The notes below the pieces were generated by a model. The model saw nothing but the letters and a program-made list of their open reading frames with translations. It was not told the origin of the DNA and made no database searches. A stretch of 8,710 bases of DNA from Granulosicoccaceae bacterium (GTDB taxonomy: Bacteria; Pseudomonadota; Gammaproteobacteria; DAOVJZ01), in the NCBI GenBank assembly GCA_030632035.1, contig DAOVJZ010000054.1:1-8710 (forward strand), in the 5' to 3' direction. Shown one piece after another: positions 1 to 5,215 of the stretch (the first letter of the stretch is position 1; every line of letters starts with the position of its first letter). A program made the position numbers and the translations under genes.

Positions 1-495
1 GATCGCAACTACAGGTACGGATAATTCCTGTTTCGCACGCTGTAATAATGATAAATCGGCCTGCACTGCATCGGGTTTGGTACTGGATGGGAAAAATCGG
101 CCAAAGGCGATGTAATCAGCACCTTGTTTAACTGCATCAAGGGCGTATTCAAAATGGTTGTAACAGGAAACACCAATGATGGCATTGTCTCCTAATTGTT
201 GTTGTGCCTGTGTAATATCACAATCATCATTGCCCAGATGCACACCATCGGCACCGATTTGTATAGCCAGTTCAACATCGTCATTAATGATCAAGGGGAT
301 GTTCAGTGTGCGGCATACATTAAGAAGATCCATCGCCTCCCATGCCTTGCGTTCTGAATCATCTCCTTTATCCCTGAACTGAATTACTTTTGCACCACCC
401 TGTATTGCTTCAGCGACACGTGGCACCAGTTCACCAGATGGAATTAAATGTGGATCGGTAATGGCATACAGGCCATGTATATTATTTGCTTTCAT
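1..495 (-). CDS. thiE: Thiamine-phosphate synthase ThiE, partial (first 165 residues)
   Basis: ThiE joins HMP pyrophosphate (4-amino-5-hydroxymethyl-2-methylpyrimidine-PP) to the thiazole phosphate to make thiamine phosphate in the cytoplasm. Reading the minus strand from the ATG at 495-493 gives 165 residues before the window edge. The usual family length is about 210, so the C-terminal phosphate-binding part is missing here. TIM-barrel motifs visible in order are GLYAITD (8-14), VIQFRDK (37-43), PLIINDD (67-73), GADGVHLGND (81-90), IIGVSCYN (106-113) and GADYIAFGRFFPSSTKP (125-141). The family form of the second motif is usually QLREK or QYRDK, so FRDK keeps the key Arg and Lys. The start lies 6 nt after the thiD stop codon with no Shine-Dalgarno sequence between them, which suggests translational coupling within one operon. 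The identification is secure. Confidence 0.95.
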   Translation of the reverse strand, partial: MKANNIHGLYAITDPHLIPSGELVPRVAEAIQGGAKVIQFRDKGDDSERKAWEAMDLLNVCRTLNIPLIINDDVELAIQIGADGVHLGNDDCDITQAQQQLGDNAIIGVSCYNHFEYALDAVKQGADYIAFGRFFPSSTKPDAVQADLSLLQRAKQELSVPVVAI

Positions 496-501
496 TAGAT
501 A

Positions 502-1305
502 CTATTTTTTGTTTACCCAGTAAAAACGGTCAGGTAAGTGTTGTCCCATACCAGCACGGTAACCGTGTTTTAATGATTCCCATGTATAACGTTGGGCTTC
601 GTGGATGGCGCTGACAGGTTCCATGCCCTGTGCCAGTAGACCCGCGATGCTGGATGCCAGTGTACAACCGGAGCCATGATAACTATTGGGTAAACGTTGC
701 CATTTTTGTTCCTGCAGTTTACGTCTATCACTATACAATGTATTTACTACATCATTTGTGTCTTCGTGTGTACCGGTGATCAATACAAATTCAGAACCCA
801 ACGATAACAGTTCCTGTGCACATGCATCCAGATCATCAGATTGATGTGCAAGTTTACGTGCCTCCAGACTGTTAGGTGTTAACACGGTTGTTATGGGAAG
901 TAACAGATCACGCATGGCATCAATCATGACATCATCAGCAAGTGAGTTACCTGCACCACTGGCCAATACCGGATCAAGTACAACAGGCAACGTTGGATGT
1001 TCAACCAAGAGAGAATGAATGACTTCAATGTTGGTCAGGCTACCCAACATACCAATCTTGATAGCAGATACAGGCATGTCTTCCAATACTGCACGAGCCT
1101 GTTCAATGATCAACGTGTGATCAACGCACTCATAATTTTTAATTCCTGATGTATCTTGCGGCACAATGGAGGTGATTACAGGGGCGGCATGTCCACCGAC
1201 ACTGGCAATGGCCTCAATGTCAGCAGTGATGCCAGCACCGCCAGTGGGATCATTGCCGGCGAAGACGAGCACAACGGGATGGGTGGATTGCGGATTCGTA
1301 GTCAT
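502..1305 (-). CDS. thiD: Hydroxymethylpyrimidine (phosphate) kinase ThiD
   Basis: ThiD phosphorylates HMP and HMP phosphate to HMP pyrophosphate, the pyrimidine substrate that ThiE uses next in thiamine synthesis. The 267-residue ribokinase-fold protein has the expected length. Visible motifs are VLVFAGNDPTGGAGITAD (12-29; substrate-binding N-terminus), AIKIGMLG (81-88), VVLDPVLASGAG (108-119), VLTPNSLEA (141-149), EFVLITGTH (172-180) and HGSGCTLASSIAGLLAQG (210-227), in which Cys214 and the preceding Gly-Ser-Gly form the catalytic anion hole. Family members often have GTGCT at this last site. The ATG at 1305-1303 fits the family start, 12 residues ahead of the FAGNDP segment, but has no Shine-Dalgarno sequence. 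The gene is followed after 6 nt by thiE and is divergent from the rubredoxin gene. No TPP riboswitch fits in the 84-bp upstream gap. Confidence 0.96.
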   Translation of the reverse strand: MTTNPQSTHPVVLVFAGNDPTGGAGITADIEAIASVGGHAAPVITSIVPQDTSGIKNYECVDHTLIIEQARAVLEDMPVSAIKIGMLGSLTNIEVIHSLLVEHPTLPVVLDPVLASGAGNSLADDVMIDAMRDLLLPITTVLTPNSLEARKLAHQSDDLDACAQELLSLGSEFVLITGTHEDTNDVVNTLYSDRRKLQEQKWQRLPNSYHGSGCTLASSIAGLLAQGMEPVSAIHEAQRYTWESLKHGYRAGMGQHLPDRFYWVNKK

Positions 1306-1389
1306 GAGGCGTATATTCTATCATTGGACTCAGGCTTAGACTTACTTGAGTAAAACAGTGTGTAATTGTGAGTGGTCAGGGGAATTCTG
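1306..1389. promoter_or_regulatory. Divergent thiD / rubredoxin control region
   Basis: This 84-bp gap must hold the start signals for both thiD (leftward) and the rubredoxin gene (rightward). On the minus strand a TAGAAT hexamer (1320-1315) resembles a -10 box and ends only 9 nt before the thiD ATG. The thiD message would then have almost no leader. I see no convincing -35 box for it. For the rubredoxin side only weak -35-like (TTAGAC, 1336-1341) and -10-like (TGTAAT, 1361-1366) hexamers are visible, with a long 19-bp spacer. Both promoter assignments are tentative. Confidence 0.3.
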
Positions 1390-1551
1390 ATGCGATATGA
1401 GTGCAGTGTGTGTGGATTTATCTACGATGAGTCGATTGGTTTGCCGGAGGAGAATATGGCACCTGATACCCCATGGCAGGAGGTACCGGATTCCTGGCAT
1501 TGCCCGGATTGTGGGGTGGGAAAGGAAGACTTTGAATTGATTGAAAATTAA
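1390..1551 (+). CDS. Rubredoxin (53 aa)
   Basis: Rubredoxins are small soluble one-electron carriers with a single iron bound by four cysteines. The 53-residue product reads MRYECSVCGFIYDESIG at its start and ends SWHCPDCGVGKEDFELIEN. The two metal knuckles are Cys5-x2-Cys8-Gly and Cys38-Pro-x-Cys41-Gly, and the usual aromatic and acidic residues (Tyr12, Asp13, Trp29, Trp36, Phe48) are in place. Length and motifs match single-domain rubredoxins exactly. An AGGGGA Shine-Dalgarno sequence (1378-1383) sits 6 nt before the ATG. In other gammaproteobacteria a rubredoxin gene also lies near thiamine genes, as I recall from Pseudomonas. The electron partner cannot be told from this window, since no alkane hydroxylase or rubredoxin reductase is present. 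Confidence 0.96.
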   Translation: MRYECSVCGFIYDESIGLPEENMAPDTPWQEVPDSWHCPDCGVGKEDFELIEN

Positions 1552-1732
1552 TTTCAGGTAGCCGAATTTTGCCCCTTGTAAAGGTACTCAGACCCAAAAA
1601 AAATTAAAAAAAAATCGGTTAACTTTTCGCCTATTAAAAAAACATAACTTATTGTTATTTATATTAAAACACCCCTATTTTTGACTGCCTTGACCCTTGG
1701 GCATCCCCCGGATTATTGGCTACACTAGTACC
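1552..1732 (+). promoter_or_regulatory. AT-rich upstream region with A-tracts and a candidate promoter
   Basis: No gene is seen here. A-tracts of 8, 9 and 7 bases (1596-1603, 1606-1614, 1636-1642) suggest a curved or UP-element-like region. A possible sigma-70 promoter follows: TTGGGC (1697-1702), an 18-bp spacer, and TACACT (1721-1726), which predicts a transcript start near 1733. That start lies just before the folded leader described separately. I find no clear terminator for the rubredoxin gene in this stretch, so read-through into the leader is possible. Confidence 0.35.
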
Positions 1733-1734
1733 CG

Positions 1735-1847
1735 AGGACAGCACATGAAACTGCCTGCTTCTGGACCGGTTTTCGCGGGCCATCAGGTAGCTAAAATGGG
1801 AATTTCAGCACCACCCAACGTCCTGCAGAATATACCTCCAAGGTATA
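1735..1847 (+). ncRNA. Candidate structured 5' leader RNA upstream of the DUF5063 gene
   Basis: A set of nested helices can be drawn by eye. The outer stem pairs AGGAC (1735-1739) with GTCCT (1820-1824). A second stem pairs TGAAA (1746-1750) with TTTCA (1803-1807). Stacked directly on it, CTGCCTG (1751-1757) pairs with CAGGTAG (1784-1790) with one G-T wobble. The apical stem pairs TGGACCG (1762-1768) with CGGGCCA (1776-1782) with one A-G mismatch, closing the loop GTTTTCG. A separate perfect 7-bp hairpin follows at 1831-1847. The segment lies between a possible promoter and the start codon at 1921. It matches no riboswitch class I can recall, and a free-standing small RNA is also possible. 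Neither fold nor conservation has been computed. Confidence 0.4.
1831..1847. repeat. Perfect 17-bp palindrome (7-bp arms, CCA centre)
   Basis: TATACCT (1831-1837) and AGGTATA (1841-1847) are exact reverse complements around the triplet CCA. In RNA this makes a short hairpin; in DNA it could be a dimer-binding operator. It is not a normal terminator, because a short T-run (1860-1864) begins only 12 nt later. It lies 73 bp before the DUF5063 start codon. Confidence 0.5.
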
Positions 1848-1920
1848 AGTACATTTCAGTTTTTGTTATGGGTTTGGTTATTGATCAGACCTGGATTTTG
1901 AGAAATTTCAGGGGGCACTT

Positions 1921-2418
1921 ATGTCACAAGAAACATTACTATTTACTGATATGGTTGCCGCCGCAAAAGAATACTGCCGGCTGATTGATTCAGTCGAGAA
2001 ATTCAGCCGTGAAAAGTGGTTACATTCCATGTCCAATTTATTGCCACGCCTGCATGTTGCGATCAGTGCTTTGGATGTTGAGCTCAAATCACGAGATCAT
2101 ACGATTGACTCGGATTACGATGAGCGGTTTGCCCTGTTTTCGAATTTGTATATGTTGTTGGGTGAGCGGGATGGATACTGGATGGAGTTTGATACTGCCA
2201 ATGATGGGCAGAGGTTGAGTGGCAGTCTTGCGGACGACTTTACCGATATTTATTTTGACCTGAAGCATGGGCTTGAGTTGCTTCAGGAACAGCCAAACGC
2301 GGGTGATGAGGCAGTGAGCGATTGGCGTTATAGCTTTGATAAGCATTGGGGTCAGCATTTGGTTGATGCTGAACGTCAACTTTATCATTTATCAGCGCAA
2401 CAGCAGTTAGACCATTAG
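1921..2418 (+). CDS. DUF5063-family protein of unknown function
   Basis: This 165-residue protein appears soluble and mostly helical, is rich in acidic residues, and has no signal peptide or membrane segment. It matches my memory of the DUF5063 family in three places: LGERDGYWMEFD (80-91), SLADDFTDIYFDLKHGLELL (102-121) and DWRYSFDKHWGQHLVDA (134-150). Conserved Asp, Tyr, His and Trp residues in these blocks could form a binding surface, but no function is established to my knowledge. The ATG at 1921 has an AGGGGG Shine-Dalgarno sequence (1910-1915) 5 nt upstream. The gene has its own possible promoter and long leader, and it ends at a strong terminator 36 bp beyond its stop codon, so it is probably monocistronic or read with the rubredoxin gene. 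The family call rests on recall of motifs, not on a search. Confidence 0.78.
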   Translation: MSQETLLFTDMVAAAKEYCRLIDSVEKFSREKWLHSMSNLLPRLHVAISALDVELKSRDHTIDSDYDERFALFSNLYMLLGERDGYWMEFDTANDGQRLSGSLADDFTDIYFDLKHGLELLQEQPNAGDEAVSDWRYSFDKHWGQHLVDAERQLYHLSAQQQLDH

Positions 2419-2453
2419 TAACATGTAGTTTCTCCAGTAGTAACAGGTCATTC

Positions 2454-2484
2454 AAGGTGAATCGATTCGATTCACCTTTTTTTT
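2454..2484 (+). terminator. Rho-independent terminator of the DUF5063 gene
   Basis: AAGGTGAATCG (2454-2464) pairs perfectly with CGATTCACCTT (2468-2478) around a 3-nt ATT loop, and the 3' arm runs into eight T residues (2477-2484). It lies 36 bp after the stop at 2418 and separates this gene from the Fur-controlled unit. Confidence 0.9.
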
Positions 2485-2559
2485 GCCCACACAAACCTGG
2501 AGTGATCATGGTCAATGTGTTTTCCTGATATATGACTATGCTTTAAGCCTGAAGTGGGC

Positions 2560-2588
2560 TTGTAATCAAAATCATTTTTTACGATAAT
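2560..2588 (+). promoter_or_regulatory. Sigma-70 promoter of the barrel protein gene
   Basis: TTGTAA (2560-2565) and GATAAT (2583-2588) are separated by 17 bp, giving 4/6 and 5/6 matches to the -35 and -10 consensus. The -10 hexamer is the left arm of the Fur box, so Fur binding would block RNA polymerase. The predicted start is near 2595, about 40 nt before the ATG. Confidence 0.65.
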
Positions 2589-2601
2589 GAGAATCATTAT
2601 C
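2583..2601. promoter_or_regulatory. Fur box
   Basis: GATAATGAGAATCATTATC matches the classical 19-bp Fur consensus GATAATGATAATCATTATC at 18 of 19 positions. The following bases (ATTTG, 2602-2606) add a partial extra hexamer, a common arrangement for overlapping Fur dimers. It overlaps the -10 box of the downstream gene, which indicates repression when iron is plentiful. Confidence 0.93.
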
Positions 2602-2633
2602 ATTTGTAACCATATTCAATAAAGGTTTCTCTC

Positions 2634-3779
2634 ATGAAAAAATTTATGATTTTACTAGGTATCTGTATGTTATCCAGCCACCAGGTCATGGCTGAATATG
2701 TCATTACGGATAACCTCTCATTTAGTGGAGATTTTCGTACCGGATATTACACAATACACCGAGATGATCGTGATGGCAGTCGAGATGTTACCGATGAGGC
2801 CAGATTACGCATACGTTTGGGATTGAAGGCCAAATTTAATGCCCAGTGGCAGGCCAAGGTACGATTTGCTGGTCGTTATTCCACATATGAAAGTAATTCC
2901 AATCATTTTGAGATATTTTCAAAAATACCTTCTGGTGATGGACTTCGTCGTGGTGACTCGACGCTGGATGAGTTTTATGTTCGTTACCAGCCCTCAAAGC
3001 AGTGGGATTTAAAACTGGGGCGTTTCCAATCCAAGATTGAATTGGCGGGTGTAGCCAAAAAATCCCTTGATCGTAATAACAGTCCCAATGTTGATATCAC
3101 CTGGACCGATGGTTTACATGCTATTTATAAAATGAACAATGGCTGGAAAGGTCATGCCATTATTCAGCGTAACCTTTCAGCGGGTTCTACCGAGGTACGT
3201 CGTTCTCCTCTGGATTTTGCTGATAACGGCAGCCGCGTCAGTTATTTCTTTGCGCTTGAGAATAATGAAAAGCACCATGGTGGGATTATACAACGCGGTA
3301 TTGATCTGACTTATTTGCCAAAAGCATTACAAACCGATGGCAATAGCGCGGGTCGTATTGATGACTATCTTGCACTAGTCGGTCGTTTGTCTGCCCAATG
3401 GCCGATGGCAGGCAGTATGAAGCTCATGTTAGGTTCCGAGCTGGGTTATGCCTTTGATACCCCGACCAAGGTGGCTGCCAGTACCGGAACATCGGGTGAT
3501 ACAGGTGGTTTTGCCGGCCAGTTCAAGGTCAGTTTTATCGATATTGTGCCTAAGCACAGCCTTGGGATTGTCTATGGCATAGCCGAGGAAGGCTGGTTGC
3601 TGTCTCCAGATATCCGTAATAATAACCGGTTAATTGAGGTGCGCCATCTCTGGAAAATCGATAAAAAACAAAAGTTTGAAACTAGATTGCGTCATCGTGA
3701 AGACCTGCATCAACTTACCACCAGTCAGGAAAAGCGCGAGGACGTGGATCTCTATCTGAGATATACTTACAAATTCTAG
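2634..3779 (+). CDS. Iron-regulated outer-membrane beta-barrel protein (porin-like)
   Basis: The 381-residue product begins with a clear Sec signal peptide: KK, a hydrophobic core FMILLGICMLSS, and a likely cut after VMA (18-20). The mature part shows alternating polar and hydrophobic strands rich in aromatic residues, such as NLSFSGDFRTGYYTI, ARLRIRLGLKAKF, DEFYVRYQP and WDLKLGRFQ. It ends LYLRYTYKF, with the terminal Phe that signals insertion by the BAM complex. No plug domain or TonB box is seen, and it is too short for a TonB-dependent receptor, so a general or substrate-specific porin of about 16 strands is most likely. An AAAGG Shine-Dalgarno sequence (2621-2625) lies 8 nt before the ATG. 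A Fur box covers the promoter, so expression should rise under iron limitation. The transported substrate is unknown. An A-type Fe-S carrier gene follows after 24 bp. Confidence 0.82.
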   Translation: MKKFMILLGICMLSSHQVMAEYVITDNLSFSGDFRTGYYTIHRDDRDGSRDVTDEARLRIRLGLKAKFNAQWQAKVRFAGRYSTYESNSNHFEIFSKIPSGDGLRRGDSTLDEFYVRYQPSKQWDLKLGRFQSKIELAGVAKKSLDRNNSPNVDITWTDGLHAIYKMNNGWKGHAIIQRNLSAGSTEVRRSPLDFADNGSRVSYFFALENNEKHHGGIIQRGIDLTYLPKALQTDGNSAGRIDDYLALVGRLSAQWPMAGSMKLMLGSELGYAFDTPTKVAASTGTSGDTGGFAGQFKVSFIDIVPKHSLGIVYGIAEEGWLLSPDIRNNNRLIEVRHLWKIDKKQKFETRLRHREDLHQLTTSQEKREDVDLYLRYTYKF

Positions 3780-3803
3780 AAACAGTGAAATGAGAATAGA
3801 TTT

Positions 3804-4196
3804 ATGTCTGAAACAGCAAATCAAAATTTAACCAATGAAGATATGTCATTAACCCCTGCGGCGCAGACCAAGATTGTTGAGCTGATGTCACAGGTAGAAG
3901 GTGATGAAGTAAAAGGTGTGCGCGTTTATGTGGCTGGTAGTGGTTGTAGTGGCCCATCATTTGGTATGACGTTTGCTACAAAATTTGAAGAAAATGACAG
4001 CGTACTGGAAGGTGAGAGTTTCACTATTGTCATTGATGCAGAAGCGTTAGTGATATTGAAGGGCGTTGAAATTGATTTTGTTGATACTGGGGTTGGTGGT
4101 GCCAGCTTTGTATTCAACAATCTAGCTCCTGCAGAAAGTGCTAGTGGATGCGGTACTTGTCCTTCATCTTCATCTCAAGGTGGCGGTTGTTCCTGA
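3804..4196 (+). CDS. A-type iron-sulfur carrier protein (HesB/IscA family)
   Basis: Proteins of this family carry iron or Fe-S clusters from assembly scaffolds to target enzymes. The 130-residue sequence shows the family fold: SLTPAAQTKIVELMSQ (15-30), VRVYVAGSGCSGPSFGM (39-55) with the first ligand Cys48, FTIVIDAEALVILKGVEIDFVD (73-94) and a glycine-rich end. The usual C-terminal ligands form Cys-Gly-Cys. Here they are Cys116-Gly-Thr-Cys119, followed by a serine and glycine tail with Cys129. The first 13 residues are extra; an internal ATG at codon 14 (3843) begins where many relatives begin, and the SD before 3804 is weak, so the true start could be either. The gene lies 24 bp after the Fur-controlled barrel gene with no separate promoter seen, so it is probably cotranscribed and iron-regulated. 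It is not clearly IscA, ErpA or SufA, so no symbol is given. Confidence 0.88.
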   Translation: MSETANQNLTNEDMSLTPAAQTKIVELMSQVEGDEVKGVRVYVAGSGCSGPSFGMTFATKFEENDSVLEGESFTIVIDAEALVILKGVEIDFVDTGVGGASFVFNNLAPAESASGCGTCPSSSSQGGGCS

Positions 4197-4216
4197 TAAC
4201 GTGCATTCAATATGAT
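4187..4216 (+). promoter_or_regulatory. Possible promoter upstream of the 4280-4690 gene
   Basis: TTGTTC (4187-4192) and TATGAT (4211-4216) are spaced by 18 bp at the end of the Fe-S carrier gene. Transcription would start near 4223, immediately before the terminator hairpin, so any transcript made here must pass through that hairpin. This is a weak prediction. Confidence 0.3.
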
Positions 4217-4225
4217 ATAAAATCG

Positions 4226-4259
4226 AACGGGTTGACTGGAAACAGTCAGCCCGTTTTTT
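4226..4259 (+). terminator. Rho-independent terminator of the Fur-controlled unit
   Basis: A 13-bp stem (4226-4238 with 4243-4255, one T-G wobble) is capped by a GAAA tetraloop and followed by six T residues (4254-4259). It lies 30 bp after the stop at 4196 and only 20 bp before the next start codon. Confidence 0.92.
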
Positions 4260-4279
4260 ATTTGCCAGGGAGACATGCC

Positions 4280-4690
4280 ATGAGAACAATAATCAAACTG
4301 CATGACCGACCAGTTCATATCAGTATTAGCAAGAAGGCACTGGATATATTTGCATCCAACAAGGAACCACTGGTGGCTGAAATTGATTTGATATTTGGTT
4401 GCATGGTGGCCAAACGGGTGTGGTTCAAAGATGTTATTCCTGATGATGCCATTAAGGTAGTAGACAATCTTTTTGTGTGTTTTCGTTCTGTACGTTATGC
4501 CAAAACGTGTAGTTTTGCAGACATTGATAATGGTGAGGTTCCGGAAGAATTTCCAATGGTGGTCGAGAAACGGCGCTTTGTGCCGGACTGGCTCAATATC
4601 GAATATAAGAAGGGCAAGTTGGCTGGTACGTTTGGTTTTGACAGAAATATGCAGATGCCGGATGAAGAAGCTACCCTTGTTTTTGAGTAA
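4280..4690 (+). CDS. Hypothetical protein, 136 aa
   Basis: I do not recognise this protein. It starts MRTIIKLHDRPVHISISKKA and looks soluble and mixed alpha/beta, with no signal peptide and no convincing membrane helix. The most distinctive stretches are VAEIDLIFGCMVAKRVWFKD (32-51), DNLFVCFRSVRYAKTC (62-77) and FVPDWLNIEYKKGKLAGTFGFDR (100-122). It has three cysteines (41, 67, 77) not in a standard metal motif. The ATG at 4280 is preferred over the in-frame ATG at 4148: an AGGGAG Shine-Dalgarno sequence (4267-4272) precedes it by 7 nt, whereas the earlier start would overlap the Fe-S carrier gene and translate through the terminator. The gene converges on hemJ with 3 bp between the stop codons. 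It could depend on read-through of the upstream terminator or on its own weak promoter. Confidence 0.75.
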   Translation: MRTIIKLHDRPVHISISKKALDIFASNKEPLVAEIDLIFGCMVAKRVWFKDVIPDDAIKVVDNLFVCFRSVRYAKTCSFADIDNGEVPEEFPMVVEKRRFVPDWLNIEYKKGKLAGTFGFDRNMQMPDEEATLVFE

Positions 4691-4693
4691 TAA

Positions 4694-5119
4694 TTAATCA
4701 GGCCGAACAACAGCTAGAATAACAACCCCAATCAAAACCAGAACCGGAAACTCGTTAAACCAGCGATAAAAGACATGACTGCGTTGATTCAGGTTGTGTT
4801 TAAAGGTGTTGACAAGTTTTCCGCAATAAATGTGATAAGCAATCAGGATGACCACCAGTGTCAGTTTGGTATGCATCCAGCCGGCGCGTACATACATATC
4901 CCAGCCGCTGTGCCAGATCATGCTCAGGCCAAAGATAACAGTCAGTACGGCACCCGGTGTCATAATGCCATAGAACAGTTTGCGCTCCATGATCTTGAAG
5001 CGTTCAATGCTGGCCTGATCATCAGACATGGCGTGATAAACGAACAGCCGTGGCAAATAAAACAGCCCTGCAAACCAGGTAACCATAAAAATGATGTGAA
5101 ACGCTTTTAGCCAGAGCAT
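4694..5119 (-). CDS. hemJ: Protoporphyrinogen IX oxidase HemJ
   Basis: HemJ is the membrane-bound enzyme that oxidises protoporphyrinogen IX to protoporphyrin IX, the penultimate haem step, in many bacteria that lack HemG or HemY. The 141-residue product has the family length and about four membrane helices. Motifs are LKAFHIIFMVTWFAGLFYLPRL (4-25, including His8), MERKLFYGIMTPGAVLT (44-60), WMHTKLTLV (81-89), AYHIYCGKL (94-102) and RWFNEFPVLVLIGVVILAV (119-137). The conserved His8 and Lys85 are likely haem-contact or active-site residues, which is an inference from family conservation. The ATG at 5119-5117 is the natural start, but no Shine-Dalgarno sequence is visible. The gene follows the ClC gene on the same strand by 96 bp and may be partly cotranscribed with it. 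Confidence 0.93.
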   Translation of the reverse strand: MLWLKAFHIIFMVTWFAGLFYLPRLFVYHAMSDDQASIERFKIMERKLFYGIMTPGAVLTVIFGLSMIWHSGWDMYVRAGWMHTKLTLVVILIAYHIYCGKLVNTFKHNLNQRSHVFYRWFNEFPVLVLIGVVILAVVRPD

Positions 5120-5159
5120 ATAAATAAATTCTAAAGTTGAAAAGTTACAAGGCTTATTA

Positions 5160-5188
5160 AGCCTATATCCCGAAAAGCATAGTGTAAA
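5160..5188 (-). promoter_or_regulatory. Possible hemJ promoter
   Basis: On the minus strand TTTACA (5188-5183) and TAGGCT (5165-5160) are 17 bp apart in the gap between the ClC gene and hemJ. The -10 part lies in a small inverted repeat, AGGCTT-ATT-AAGCCT (5150-5164). The -35 match is good and the -10 match is poor, so hemJ may have its own promoter or simply be read from upstream. Confidence 0.3.
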
Positions 5189-5215
5189 CCCGACAGGCTC
5201 CTGATGATATCCATT

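Noticed and set aside
176..382. 68-codon open frame opposite thiE
   Set aside because: It is a shadow of thiE, whose motifs are unmistakable on the minus strand.
1552..1920. 6S RNA or signal recognition particle RNA in the gap after the rubredoxin gene
   Set aside because: Fragments such as TTCGCGGGCC looked suggestive, but the conserved central bubble of 6S RNA and the GGAAGG-type SRP core are absent on both strands.
1697..1984. 95-codon open frame on the plus strand across the gap before the DUF5063 gene
   Set aside because: It starts at an ATG-less GTG/TTG-type position inside the promoter, overlaps the DUF5063 start out of frame, shows no family motif, and coincides with the folded RNA segment.
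4148..4279. Upstream start at 4148 for the unknown gene
   Set aside because: It lies inside the Fe-S carrier gene and would translate through a strong terminator hairpin. The ATG at 4280 has a good Shine-Dalgarno sequence.
5150..5164. Inverted repeat AGGCTT-ATT-AAGCCT as a terminator between the ClC gene and hemJ
   Set aside because: The stem is only 6 bp and no T-run follows on either strand. It may at most modulate the possible hemJ promoter.
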